8,888 nucleotides of DNA, taken from assembly GCA_021782055.1 (NCBI GenBank), contig JAJXVP010000106.1, positions 1-8,888 of the forward strand, in the 5' to 3' direction. Below are positions 1-6,562 of the stretch, in pieces (the stretch's first letter is position 1; every line of letters begins with the position of its first letter). The notes under the pieces were generated by a model. It saw nothing but the letters and a program-made list of their open reading frames with translations, searched no databases and was not told the origin of the DNA. Source of the DNA: a bacterium (GTDB lineage: Bacteria; Spirochaetota; Spirochaetia; JABEVK01). A program made the translations under genes and the position numbers.

Positions 1-30
1 CGGCTTTCAGGTATGGTGAAGTACCCATGA
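1..30 (+). CDS. Possible 3' tail of an upstream gene (partial)
   Basis: The first frame of the window reads RLSGMVKYP and then stops with TGA at 28-30. That stop overlaps the ATG of the HAD gene at 27 in an ATGA arrangement, the usual layout of translationally coupled genes. Only nine residues are visible, so the product cannot be named and the frame could be open by chance. If real, the HAD gene is the last member of an operon entering from the left. Confidence 0.35.
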   Translation, partial: RLSGMVKYP

Positions 31-821
31 AACCCGTTGTGATATTTGACCTTGATGATACCTTGATCGTTCAGGACCTCATGACCCGACGTACTGTCGA
101 TTTTTGCACGGCTTTTCTCGGAGTCGATCCCGAGACCTTTTGGAAGGTCTTTCAACACACTTCACAGGCCGCGTTCGAAGCACTCCCGTCTTATTCCTGG
201 TGTCGTGCGATCGGCATCAGCGCCCAAGAGGGTCTGTGGGGAGACTTCGGCGGAGCGAGTACCGAACTCAACGCCTTGCGCCGTGATATTCCTCAATACC
301 GCACCCAAGCGTGGGGACGAGCCCTACAAGAGTTTGGCTTTGACGATTCCGAGCTTATACAAACCATTGCCGATGACTTTGCCTCACTGAGAGGGCGCCG
401 TTATTACGCGTTTCCCGAAGCTCAGACCGTTTTAGAGTCGCTCAGCCCGGCCTGGGATTTTGCACTTTTAACCAACGGTGCCCCCGAATTGCAATGGAGC
501 AAGGTTCACCGCTGTGGTTTAGAATCATGGTTTTCGAGCGTGACAGTGTCGGGCGACCATGGTATCGGCAAACCTGACCCCCGAATTTTTGACATTGTCC
601 GAGCCAAGCACCCCAACGCACCAGGTTTTGTGATGGTGGGGAATAGCCTTACCAGTGATATTCAAGGAGCAAGAAACGCCGGTATTCCCTGCATTTGGTT
701 CGTGCAAGGCGAAGAACCGGTTATCCCGAATGTTCGCCCCGACGCCGTGATTAAAAACCTTCGGGAGTTACCCTCGGTTTTGACCGACGTTTATTCGGGT
801 GCGGTTCCCGCCCTTAAATAA
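27..821 (+). CDS. HAD superfamily hydrolase (HAD-IA-like phosphatase)
   Basis: This is a 264-residue cytoplasmic haloacid-dehalogenase-type hydrolase, probably a phosphatase acting on a small phosphorylated metabolite. All four HAD motifs are present. Motif I is FDLDDTL, with nucleophile D8 and acid/base D10. Motif II is LLTNG, with T149 and N150. The motif III lysine is K182 in GKPDP. Motif IV is GNSLTSDIQGARNAG, with D211 as the likely magnesium ligand. Residues of about 15-125 between motifs I and II form the helical cap expected of subclass I enzymes, where substrate choice is made. The ATG at 27 has a weak GGTGA at 15-19 and may be coupled to an upstream gene ending at 30. The 3' end overlaps the convergent phosphatase gene by 31 bp. 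The family is secure; the substrate cannot be read from the sequence. Confidence 0.9.
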   Translation: MKPVVIFDLDDTLIVQDLMTRRTVDFCTAFLGVDPETFWKVFQHTSQAAFEALPSYSWCRAIGISAQEGLWGDFGGASTELNALRRDIPQYRTQAWGRALQEFGFDDSELIQTIADDFASLRGRRYYAFPEAQTVLESLSPAWDFALLTNGAPELQWSKVHRCGLESWFSSVTVSGDHGIGKPDPRIFDIVRAKHPNAPGFVMVGNSLTSDIQGARNAGIPCIWFVQGEEPVIPNVRPDAVIKNLRELPSVLTDVYSGAVPALK

Positions 822-1648
822 GCCGCGACTTCGCTGTTAGGTGCGAAAATGACCTCATCAAGGGCCTCCCAGCGGTTGGGGTCGTTTTGATCTCGTTTGA
901 TGACTCCGGCCTTCATATCCAGGCCCATGACTCCGCCACTGTGAAATTCCATGGTCCAACCTAAGTTGGCAACCATCGGGAGGCACGCGGCAAAATCCCA
1001 AAGTTTGAATTTGGTAACGGCGGCGCTGTAGGAGCCCGAGATCAACTTTACCAAGTTGTAGACGGTCGACCCGGTAACCTGGATGTAAAACGGCAAACGG
1101 TAACTGCCGCGTCGTGAAAGCTGTTGACTGATCGATAACATGCTACCCGGAGGTAGGTTGGGCGGCGGCGGGGTAAGCTTTTGGGGCGTACCCGGACGGC
1201 TTTTCCATAAATCGGGGTCACTACCTGTCTTTTCGCGAAAAACTTGGCCCTTGTTCGAGTAGTACAATTCTCCCAAGGCCGGCAAAAACACAGCCCCCTC
1301 TTTCAAGACCCCATGACTCATCCACCCCAACGAGACCCCCCACGTCGGTAGGCCATTCGCATACGGGGCTGTCCCGTCAATAGGGTCAATCACCCAGGCT
1401 TCTTGCTCAAAGGCCCGGGTTAAGTAATCCTCGGTTTGGCCTTCGATGGTCTCTTCGCCCAGCACAAAAGCCCCGGCGGCAGGCTGGTTGAACTCGGCTG
1501 TTAAATAGGCTTCCACCGAGCGATCTGCCACCGTAACCAACGAATGATCTTTTTTAAACTCTTTTACAGGGGCATCGAAATAGGATAACGCAAGACGCCC
1601 GCTTTCTAAAAGTCGGGGAAGTATTCGCTCTAAGTCCCACTCTGTCAT
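791..1648 (-). CDS. Inositol monophosphatase family protein
   Basis: This is a 285-residue Mg2+-dependent sugar or polyol phosphatase of the inositol monophosphatase fold. Family members act on inositol-1-phosphate, histidinol-phosphate, fructose-1,6-bisphosphate or 3'-phosphoadenosine phosphate. Visible hallmarks are VTVAD near residue 39, the metal-binding GEE at 64-66, DPIDGT at 88-93 (metal ligands D88 and D91) and the C-terminal WD at 217-218. The segment after DPIDGT (PYANGLPTWGVSLGW) follows the family pattern. A proline-rich stretch near residues 158-169 lies in a variable loop. The frame stays open to a TTG at 1675, but the ATG at 1648 is preferred: it follows AGGAGG with a seven-base spacer and starts just before the first helix. 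The 3' end overlaps the HAD gene tail to tail. Family confident; exact substrate unknown. Confidence 0.88.
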   Translation of the reverse strand: MTEWDLERILPRLLESGRLALSYFDAPVKEFKKDHSLVTVADRSVEAYLTAEFNQPAAGAFVLGEETIEGQTEDYLTRAFEQEAWVIDPIDGTAPYANGLPTWGVSLGWMSHGVLKEGAVFLPALGELYYSNKGQVFREKTGSDPDLWKSRPGTPQKLTPPPPNLPPGSMLSISQQLSRRGSYRLPFYIQVTGSTVYNLVKLISGSYSAAVTKFKLWDFAACLPMVANLGWTMEFHSGGVMGLDMKAGVIKRDQNDPNRWEALDEVIFAPNSEVAAYLRAGTAPE

Positions 1649-1748
1649 CCTTCGTCCTCCTGCATCTTCGGGCAATTTCCTGCCTTATCGGGCTCCTTCA
1701 AGTTAGTCCGAAATCCAGGCTTCGCAAAGGGGTGAAGCGTTTTCGCAC

Positions 1749-1776
1749 TGGGCTTTTTTGTGATACAACAAACCCA
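1749..1776 (+). promoter_or_regulatory. Imperfect hairpin or dyad just before the NusG-II gene start
   Basis: The left arm 1749-1761 and right arm 1765-1776 pair over 11 base pairs (TGGG with CCCA, then T-rich with A-rich), with one bulged C at 1753, one mismatch (1757/1769) and a three-base GAT loop. The element ends two bases before the ATG at 1779, where a Shine-Dalgarno sequence would be expected and none is visible. It could be an RNA structure controlling translation, a protein-binding dyad, or chance. The rest of the 130-bp divergent region (1649-1778) shows no convincing promoter hexamers on either strand. Confidence 0.35.
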
Positions 1777-1778
1777 GC

Positions 1779-2156
1779 ATGAAGCTTTTCGATTTCGTCT
1801 GGTTGGCGATGGGTATTTTGCTTACGAGCGTGACGGCTTGGGCGGTGGCTTCCCCCGCTTCTACCCAGCCTCGGCTAGAAGTTCAAACCGATGCTGGGGT
1901 TTGGGTGTACCCGTTGACGGCCACACGTACCATCGAGGCCCCGGGGCCCTTGGGCGTCACGGACGTGCAAGTCAGGGCTATGACTGGCAAGCCAACCCAG
2001 GTATGGGTTTCAGATTCCCCCTGCAAGAACAAAATTTGTATCGAGATGGGAAAGATCTCCCAGGTCGGTCAATGGGTGGCCTGTTTACCCAACCATGTCT
2101 TTGTTCGCATCAGCGGTACGCCCACCGCCGGGGGGTTAGATGCCACAACCTACTGA
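1779..2156 (+). CDS. NusG domain II-containing membrane-anchored protein
   Basis: This is a 125-residue protein. A single hydrophobic segment at about residues 7-25 should anchor it in the membrane or act as a signal peptide, leaving the rest outside the cytoplasm. Residues of about 35-120 match the NusG domain II pattern (Pfam NusG_II). It contains SDSPCKNKICIEMGKIS followed by WVACLPNHVFVRI, with cysteines C82, C87 and C102 and the typical CLPN motif. Such stand-alone domains are not transcription factors like full-length NusG. They are often encoded beside Gx-type membrane proteins, and the biochemical role is not established. The paired cysteines suggest a disulfide, metal or redox site (inference). 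No Shine-Dalgarno is seen before the ATG; a hairpin lies there instead. The gene overlaps the next by 17 bp, so the two are very likely co-translated. Confidence 0.85.
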   Translation: MKLFDFVWLAMGILLTSVTAWAVASPASTQPRLEVQTDAGVWVYPLTATRTIEAPGPLGVTDVQVRAMTGKPTQVWVSDSPCKNKICIEMGKISQVGQWVACLPNHVFVRISGTPTAGGLDATTY

Positions 2157-2703
2157 ACGCTTGCTCACGAGCACCGACCATCGCAGACTTGTCCCCTTTT
2201 TAGGGGCGCTATCTCTTTTTCTGTCGACAATTGAGTACCTCTTTCCCAAGCCAGTTCCTTTTTTTCGTCTCGGGTTGGCCAACCTCCCCCTGTTAGTCGG
2301 CCTAGACACGTTCAGCTTTCGTGAGCTTGCCTTGCTTTTAGCCCTCAAAGTGGCTGGACAAGCTTTGGTGAACGGCACCTTGGCCAGCTATGTCTTTTTG
2401 TTTTCTCTGGCCGGTTCGACCGCCTCTTTTTTGGTCATGGTCGGTTTGCACCGGCTGATGCGACGCTTTCCTGCGGTCAAACGTCGTTCGTCCCTAGTCA
2501 GCCTCGGTTTGGCCGGTGCCTTGGCCAGCAACACCGTACAAATCTTGCTCTCTATTCAATTTATCTTTGGGCCCACCTCGCTGGTGATCGCCCCCCTTTT
2601 CTACGGGTTGGGGACCGGCAGCGGCCTGGCTGTGGGTTTGCTTGCCCAGACCTTTACTCAACGCTCACACTGGTGGAAAAAGGTAGCCTATGGCACGAGT
2701 TGA
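2140..2703 (+). CDS. Gx transporter family / heptaprenyl diphosphate synthase component I-like membrane protein
   Basis: This is a 187-residue integral membrane protein with about five hydrophobic segments between residues 15 and 173. The family signature is clear: IEYLFPKPVPFFRLGLANLP near residues 31-50, then KVAGQALVNGTLASYVFLFSLAGS near 70-93. This corresponds to Pfam Hpre_diP_synt_I. The name comes from a link to heptaprenyl diphosphate synthesis, but the fold resembles the substrate-binding S components of ECF transporters, so transport of a small molecule is plausible. It starts within the NusG-II gene (17 bp overlap) after a G-rich GGGGGG at 2130-2135, and overlaps the next gene by 14 bp. 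An EcfT-like neighbour strengthens the S-component reading. The substrate cannot be inferred; a flavin, a quinone precursor or an isoprenoid-related compound are only guesses. Confidence 0.85.
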   Translation: MPQPTERLLTSTDHRRLVPFLGALSLFLSTIEYLFPKPVPFFRLGLANLPLLVGLDTFSFRELALLLALKVAGQALVNGTLASYVFLFSLAGSTASFLVMVGLHRLMRRFPAVKRRSSLVSLGLAGALASNTVQILLSIQFIFGPTSLVIAPLFYGLGTGSGLAVGLLAQTFTQRSHWWKKVAYGTS

Positions 2704-3292
2704 TCATTTGCATGGCTGGCTAGCACCGGGCACCCGCTTGGTATGGGGGCTGGGGTTAATCGCGGTATTAGCATTGACGCCAACTTGGCCCGTCAGGCTC
2801 ATCTTAACGGCGGTGGGAGCTGTGGCCGCACTAGCCGCAGGGAAGAAAATTCGCTTTTTGTACTTTGCCTTTCTGGTGCTGTCTGTTACGATCTTCAACC
2901 TCTTTGTCCCGTTTGGCAAAGTTTTGTTCCGTTGGGGAGGGTTTCTTTTTACTGAGGGGGCGCTGACTGAGGGGTTGGCCAAGGGGCTCACCTTGTGCGG
3001 CTTTATCTTTCTCTCTTTAGCGTCCGTCAGCCGGTATTTAAAGTTTCCCGGTGCCTGGGGACAGCTGTGGGGGCAAACCTTCGCCTTTTATGAACGCTTA
3101 CTCGAAGTCAAAAAAACGCTTGACCCCAAAAACTTTTGGACAAGCCTTGATAACTTGCTCGAGTCAGCCTATCAAGCCGAAGAGCCCCCTGCCGAAACGG
3201 TTCGCCCCAAAACTTCGCGTGCCGGTTGGCTATTGATCGCTGTCTCGGGGGCTGGGGTGCTGACCCTGCTTCTGCTCGGGAGGGCGTCATGA
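2690..3292 (+). CDS. EcfT/CbiQ-like transmembrane protein (putative ECF T component)
   Basis: This is a 200-residue membrane protein with hydrophobic segments at about residues 17-31, 33-50, 54-72, 96-114 and 178-197. A soluble, charged helical stretch lies at about 130-175. The segment LTEGLAKGLTLCGFIFLSLASVSRYL (from residue 92) resembles the centre of EcfT/CbiQ T components, which usually read as a hydroxyl-rich EGL-x-x-GL helix leading to an Arg. T components couple ATPase subunits to a substrate-binding S protein. The gene sits directly after an S-like protein, overlapping it by 14 bp. The usual pair of Ala-Arg-Gly coupling motifs is not seen, and no ATPase gene lies nearby. It may therefore be a divergent or repurposed T component. 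It overlaps the flavodoxin gene by four bases (ATGA). The start at 2690 has AAAGG close upstream. Confidence 0.6.
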   Translation: MARVDHLHGWLAPGTRLVWGLGLIAVLALTPTWPVRLILTAVGAVAALAAGKKIRFLYFAFLVLSVTIFNLFVPFGKVLFRWGGFLFTEGALTEGLAKGLTLCGFIFLSLASVSRYLKFPGAWGQLWGQTFAFYERLLEVKKTLDPKNFWTSLDNLLESAYQAEEPPAETVRPKTSRAGWLLIAVSGAGVLTLLLLGRAS

Positions 3293-3759
3293 ACGACAAC
3301 CAGCAACCGAAGCTCACCAAGCCCGGCTTGATCCTTTGGGCCAGCCGAACCGGTCGAACCCAGCAGGTTTGCCAGACTGTAGAACAAGTGTTGCTAGCGG
3401 CAGGCCTAGCCGTCGAAATGATCAGCGTTGCCGAGTACCACGGCGATCCTCGCGACCGTCCCTTTCTCATCACTGCAAGCCCCACCTACGGAGTCGGCGA
3501 CCTGCATCCGCTATGGGATAGTTTGGAACGAGAATGGCGTGAGTGGGACTTTCAGGGTTTACCGGCGGCGGCCTTGGGTTGTGGTAGTTCTCGGTACCCG
3601 GTTCCCTGCGGCGCGGTCGAAATCTTAGAAACCCGCCTGCGAAACCAAGGCGCCAGGATACTCTTACCCGCGCTCAAACTCGATACTCTTGCCGGCCTCG
3701 ACCTCGCACCGGCCGAGGCTTGGGCCCATAGGTTCATTCAAGCACTGGGTAAGCTATAG
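3289..3759 (+). CDS. Flavodoxin-like protein
   Basis: This is a 156-residue soluble protein of short flavodoxin size, expected to bind FMN and carry electrons in the cytoplasm. The phosphate-binding loop reads SRTGRT at residues 19-24, after the first beta strand (LILWA). The second FMN loop is SPTYGVGDLHPLW at 64-76, with Tyr67 able to stack on the flavin. The third is GCGSSRYPVPCGAVE at 97-111, matching the usual G-x-G-x-x-x-Y-x-x-[FY]C-x-A pattern. The frame is open upstream to 3226, but the ATG at 3289 is chosen because GGGAGGG lies at 3278-3284 and the start overlaps the previous stop as ATGA. It closes the operon started by the NusG-II gene, suggesting a redox role for that unit (inference). 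The stop lies three bases from the end of ndk on the other strand. Confidence 0.85.
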   Translation: MNDNQQPKLTKPGLILWASRTGRTQQVCQTVEQVLLAAGLAVEMISVAEYHGDPRDRPFLITASPTYGVGDLHPLWDSLEREWREWDFQGLPAAALGCGSSRYPVPCGAVEILETRLRNQGARILLPALKLDTLAGLDLAPAEAWAHRFIQALGKL

Positions 3760-3762
3760 ACG

Positions 3763-4260
3763 TTAGTCAAGAAAGTGTTCATTTTGGTCGGCACGACGAT
3801 AGGTGACGTAGTCTGCGGGCCCAAACCACAAGGCAGTCTCGCGAGCGGCATCTTCGGCATTGGCGGAGGCATGAATCAGGTTGCGAACAGCTTCTCCTAC
3901 CGCCGCCGTCAGCGCAAAGGTGTGGTGAGCAAAGTCACCGCGAAGGGTTCCTGGCGCAGCCTTGAGCGGTTCTGTGGCCCCGCAAAGAGCACGAACATTA
4001 TCAATAGCACTCACCCCTTCAACTACAAAGGCCACAACCGGGCCCGAAGTCAAAAACTTGATCAGCGCGTTTCGTACCGCCTCGCCATGCCGTACGGCGA
4101 TATCCTCGTAGGTATAATGCCGACCCGCCAAGTCCACCGAAGGGGTCGTCAGCTTGAGGGCAACAATTTTGAGGCCTTTGCGCTCAAAGCGCTCAAGAAT
4201 TTGGCCTACCACACCCCGGCGTACGCCATCGGGCTTTATTAAGCATAACGTTCTTTCCAT
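3763..4260 (-). CDS. ndk: Nucleoside diphosphate kinase
   Basis: This is a 165-residue enzyme that moves the gamma-phosphate from NTPs to NDPs through a phosphohistidine, balancing nucleotide pools in the cytoplasm. The N-terminus MERTLCLIKPDGVRRG is typical, including K9 of the KPD motif. PGTLRGDF at 103-110 is the conserved nucleotide-site segment. The active histidine is H130 in NLIHASANAEDAARE, corresponding to the usual NxxHGSDSxxSAxxE. Compared with the common ~140-residue form, extra residues lie between RGDF and the active histidine (about 111-125) and the C-terminus is extended. Similar long forms are known in some bacteria and archaea. The frame is open to a TTG at 4317, but the ATG at 4260 gives the family-typical start. 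Only a weak AAGG lies close upstream. It is transcribed alone and convergent with the flavodoxin operon. Confidence 0.95.
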   Translation of the reverse strand: MERTLCLIKPDGVRRGVVGQILERFERKGLKIVALKLTTPSVDLAGRHYTYEDIAVRHGEAVRNALIKFLTSGPVVAFVVEGVSAIDNVRALCGATEPLKAAPGTLRGDFAHHTFALTAAVGEAVRNLIHASANAEDAARETALWFGPADYVTYRRADQNEHFLD

Positions 4261-4285
4261 AGCCTTGTTGTGACGGTTTTCGTGA

Positions 4286-4312
4286 GCTTTGACAAGGGTC
4301 TGCTTTGACAAG
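4286..4312. repeat. Tandem 11-bp direct repeat in a divergent promoter region
   Basis: GCTTTGACAAG occurs perfectly at 4286-4296 and again at 4302-4312, a 16-bp period. Each copy contains TTGACA (a -35 consensus for the + gene at 4341) and, on the other strand, TTGTCA (one mismatch from -35 for ndk). No good -10 hexamer is found 16-18 bases away on either strand. The repeat may instead be a regulator site in the 80-bp region between ndk and the esterase-like lipoprotein gene. Confidence 0.45.
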
Positions 4313-4340
4313 CGCAAGGTTTCAGGAGTAGCTTTCGGCC

Positions 4341-5324
4341 ATGAGAATGCTTCTCGTTTTGATCGCTGCTCTGGCCATGGCGTCCTGCACCGGGAGTAAA
4401 CCTGTCTACCTACACCATGTAACGGCGTTAAAGGCTTCCGAGGCCGACCCCCGGCTTAATGAACTTTTCAAGCACTGGCCTACCGACGGCCCTGCGGACA
4501 ACCTTGTTCGTGTTTGGAATTCGTGGCTTGGCAGTCAAAAGACGCCTTTGATTTCGGATCGCAACGTTACCTTTGTCTATTATGACTTTTCGCACCAAGC
4601 CAGCGAAGTTGACCTAAAAGCCAATTTTCAAAAAAGCGGCCCGGACAAAATGGTTCGGTTTCGTCAAAGCCCCTTGTTTTACAAAGTCTATAAAATTTAC
4701 GCCCCGGACGAAGTGACCTACTCGTTCCTCGTCAACCAGTCTGGAGGTAGCCAAGCCCAGCTAGACCCGTTTAACCCCTTTGTCAGCGGCAGCCCCCCGG
4801 TGAATGTGATCCCCGACCTGAGACAAACACAAGTCCGCCTCAACCGTATAGACCCTGAGCTGTACCCTCAGCTTCAAGGCATCAGCCTCGAAGTGCTCCT
4901 CCCCCCCGATTACCTGCGGAATTTGGCCGCTAGCTACCCGGTTCTCTACCTCGCAGAAGACTCCTCGTCCAGCGCCCAAGGAACAACAGACGACTGGGGC
5001 CAAAGCTTTGCCGATTCCTTTGCCGCCAATACACTCAAACCCCTGCTTGTTGTCAACATTCCTTCTCACGAAGTCAACTCGGCAAGCTTTGCTAGCGACC
5101 TTTCGGCGTTTGTCAAACCTTGGATCGACGCCCACTACCGCACGCTTGTTGACCCTCCCAATACCATCCTCGCCGGCTGGGGTACCGCTGATCAGCCTGT
5201 TCGCCACGCTGGTCGCACTGATCAAGCTGTTGTGGGCCGCACCTGGGTCTCGGATGAAGGCCCAGGAAGTATCTCGTTACTTATCCGCGCTTTGATTACA
5301 CTGTTCCCAGGAGTTCAACCGTGA
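4341..5324 (+). CDS. Esterase-family-like lipoprotein, catalytic residues missing, possible frameshift near 5180
   Basis: The reading frame has 327 codons. Residues 1-15 form a lipoprotein signal peptide and AMASC gives lipidated C16. Residues of about 75-145 resemble the N-terminal Ig-like domain of enterochelin-esterase-type proteins (VTFVYYDF ... VTYSFLV ... LDPFNP). From about residue 175 an alpha/beta-hydrolase domain begins: ISLEVLLPPDYL, YPVLYLAED, LLVVNIP, then SDLSAFVKPWIDAHYRTLVD and NTILAG. At this point the family has the nucleophile elbow G-x-S-x-G, but the frame reads AGWGTADQ and loses family similarity. No catalytic Ser, Asp or His is recognisable and the domain ends early. 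The +1 frame after about 5182 looks more like the expected sequence. The gene is therefore either a non-enzymatic surface protein or a decaying pseudogene. AGGAG at 4324-4328 is 12 bases before the start. It overlaps the aminopeptidase gene by four bases. Confidence 0.65.
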   Translation: MRMLLVLIAALAMASCTGSKPVYLHHVTALKASEADPRLNELFKHWPTDGPADNLVRVWNSWLGSQKTPLISDRNVTFVYYDFSHQASEVDLKANFQKSGPDKMVRFRQSPLFYKVYKIYAPDEVTYSFLVNQSGGSQAQLDPFNPFVSGSPPVNVIPDLRQTQVRLNRIDPELYPQLQGISLEVLLPPDYLRNLAASYPVLYLAEDSSSSAQGTTDDWGQSFADSFAANTLKPLLVVNIPSHEVNSASFASDLSAFVKPWIDAHYRTLVDPPNTILAGWGTADQPVRHAGRTDQAVVGRTWVSDEGPGSISLLIRALITLFPGVQP

Positions 5325-6562
5325 GCCGCCTTGACCTCGTCGAGTTCCTCGATGCTTCACCGGTAAGTGTCTATGCCGCCGACAACTTAGTTCAACTGTT
5401 CCAAGACCACGGGTGGCAGACCTTAGACCCTGCTCACGACTGGGTTTTAGAGCCTGGAAGCGGCTATATCCTGCGCTGGGGGCCCGGTTGTGTTGTGGCT
5501 TTGACTGCGGGGGGCGCCCCGACTGGCTGGAAGATCGCCGCCGCTCATACCGATTCGCCGGCGTTAAAACTCAAGCTCAATGCCCACCAACCCCTTCCTC
5601 ACGGTTTACACCGCTGGGGTGTCGAAGTCTATGGTGGCCCGTTGCTGGCAACCTGGACAGACCGTACCCTAGGGGTGGCGGGACAAGCCTGGTACAGCGC
5701 CGAAACAGGACCGCGCTCGCGGCGACTGCGCACCGAGGGCCTTGCCGTCATTCCCAACCTGGCCATCCATTACAATCGGGACGCCAACAAAGGAACAGCT
5801 TTAGACCCGCAGACCCAACTCAGCGCCCTGGCCGACGTTCCATCTTTTACTCATTGGAAGGATTGGCTTTCGCGGCGTTTATCAGAAGACGCCGAGCACT
5901 TTTTGGCTGCCGATATCTATTTATACGATACCCAAGGCGCGCACCTCGGGGCTTCGGGACTTTTGCAATCGGGCCGGTTAGACAATCTTGCCGGGTGTCA
6001 GGCAGTAGCAGAGGCACTTTTGAACTCAGCGTCCACGTCGCACGGTTGGCGGCTCGCCCTGTTTTTAGATCATGAAGAAATTGGTTCTCGCACGGCCTGG
6101 GGTGCCGATTCTAGTCTGCTCCCGCGCCTGTTAGAACGTTTAAATAGAGGGTTAAGTACAACCGATGCATTCCGTCAACAAAACTCGTCCTTTTTGGTCA
6201 GTGTCGACGCCGCTCATGGGCTACACCCCAATTTTGCCGACCGGCACGATAGCTCCTACGCACCAGCCTTAGGAGGAGGCCCTGTTCTTAAAGCTTCTGC
6301 CCGGCACAGCTATGCTACCACTGCCGAAACCGAAGCCCGCTTTCGTTGGCTGACCCGCGCCTACGAGGGCCCTTGGCAAGACTACATTATGCGCTCCGAC
6401 TTGGCACCCGGCAGTACCGTGGGACCGCTTTTGGCAGCCTCTGCCAATCTGAACGCGGTTGATGTGGGTATTCCATTGTGGGCCATGCATTCTGTCCGTG
6501 AAACCGCACACCAGGCCGATCAAAATCATCTCATCGACCTGTTAACCGCCTACTGGCGTTGA
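5321..6562 (+). CDS. apeB: M18 family aminopeptidase (zinc, aspartyl aminopeptidase-like)
   Basis: This is a 413-residue cytoplasmic zinc aminopeptidase of family M18, which trims N-terminal (often acidic) residues from peptides and usually forms large tetrahedral dodecamers. The full catalytic set is visible: H76 in AAHTDSPALKLK, D221 in SGRLDNLAGC, the Glu pair E252-E253 in LDHEEIGSRTAWGADS, D296 in VSVDAAHGLHPNFADRHD and H390 in WAMHSVRET. The conserved MRSDLAPGSTVGPLLAA lies at 357-373. Length fits the bacterial ApeB type. The start is GTG at 5321, supported by AGGAG about eight bases upstream and by a GTGA overlap with the preceding stop. It is thus likely co-transcribed with the esterase-like gene, although the functions are not obviously linked. 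Its 3' end overlaps the convergent helical-protein gene by 13 bp. Confidence 0.95.
   Translation: MSRLDLVEFLDASPVSVYAADNLVQLFQDHGWQTLDPAHDWVLEPGSGYILRWGPGCVVALTAGGAPTGWKIAAAHTDSPALKLKLNAHQPLPHGLHRWGVEVYGGPLLATWTDRTLGVAGQAWYSAETGPRSRRLRTEGLAVIPNLAIHYNRDANKGTALDPQTQLSALADVPSFTHWKDWLSRRLSEDAEHFLAADIYLYDTQGAHLGASGLLQSGRLDNLAGCQAVAEALLNSASTSHGWRLALFLDHEEIGSRTAWGADSSLLPRLLERLNRGLSTTDAFRQQNSSFLVSVDAAHGLHPNFADRHDSSYAPALGGGPVLKASARHSYATTAETEARFRWLTRAYEGPWQDYIMRSDLAPGSTVGPLLAASANLNAVDVGIPLWAMHSVRETAHQADQNHLIDLLTAYWR

Noticed and set aside
1649..1675. N-terminal extension of the inositol monophosphatase to a TTG at 1675
   Set aside because: It would place the strong AGGAGG inside the gene; the ATG at 1648 is correctly spaced from it.
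1760..2203. 147-codon + frame overlapping the NusG-II gene
   Set aside because: It is the alternative frame of the NusG-II and Gx genes; the translation lacks domain features, while the NusG-II frame has the CLPN and Cys motifs.
3289..3292. Possible programmed frameshift at the EcfT-like/flavodoxin junction
   Set aside because: The ATGA overlap with GGGAGGG upstream is ordinary translational coupling; no slippery sequence is seen.
3775..4242. Long open frame on the + strand opposite ndk
   Set aside because: It is antisense to a clear nucleoside diphosphate kinase, and its translation shows no domain or sensible composition.
4261..4317. N-terminal extension of ndk to a TTG at 4317
   Set aside because: NDK normally begins just before the IKPD motif, which the ATG at 4260 gives; the extension covers the repeat-bearing regulatory region.
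4761..5225. Minus-strand frame opposite the esterase-like gene
   Set aside because: It is antisense to a lipoprotein frame with a signal peptide and domain matches; it has no recognisable features.
5413..6075. 220-codon + frame inside the aminopeptidase gene
   Set aside because: It is a shifted frame of the M18 gene, very rich in Arg and Pro, as expected of a GC-rich shadow frame.
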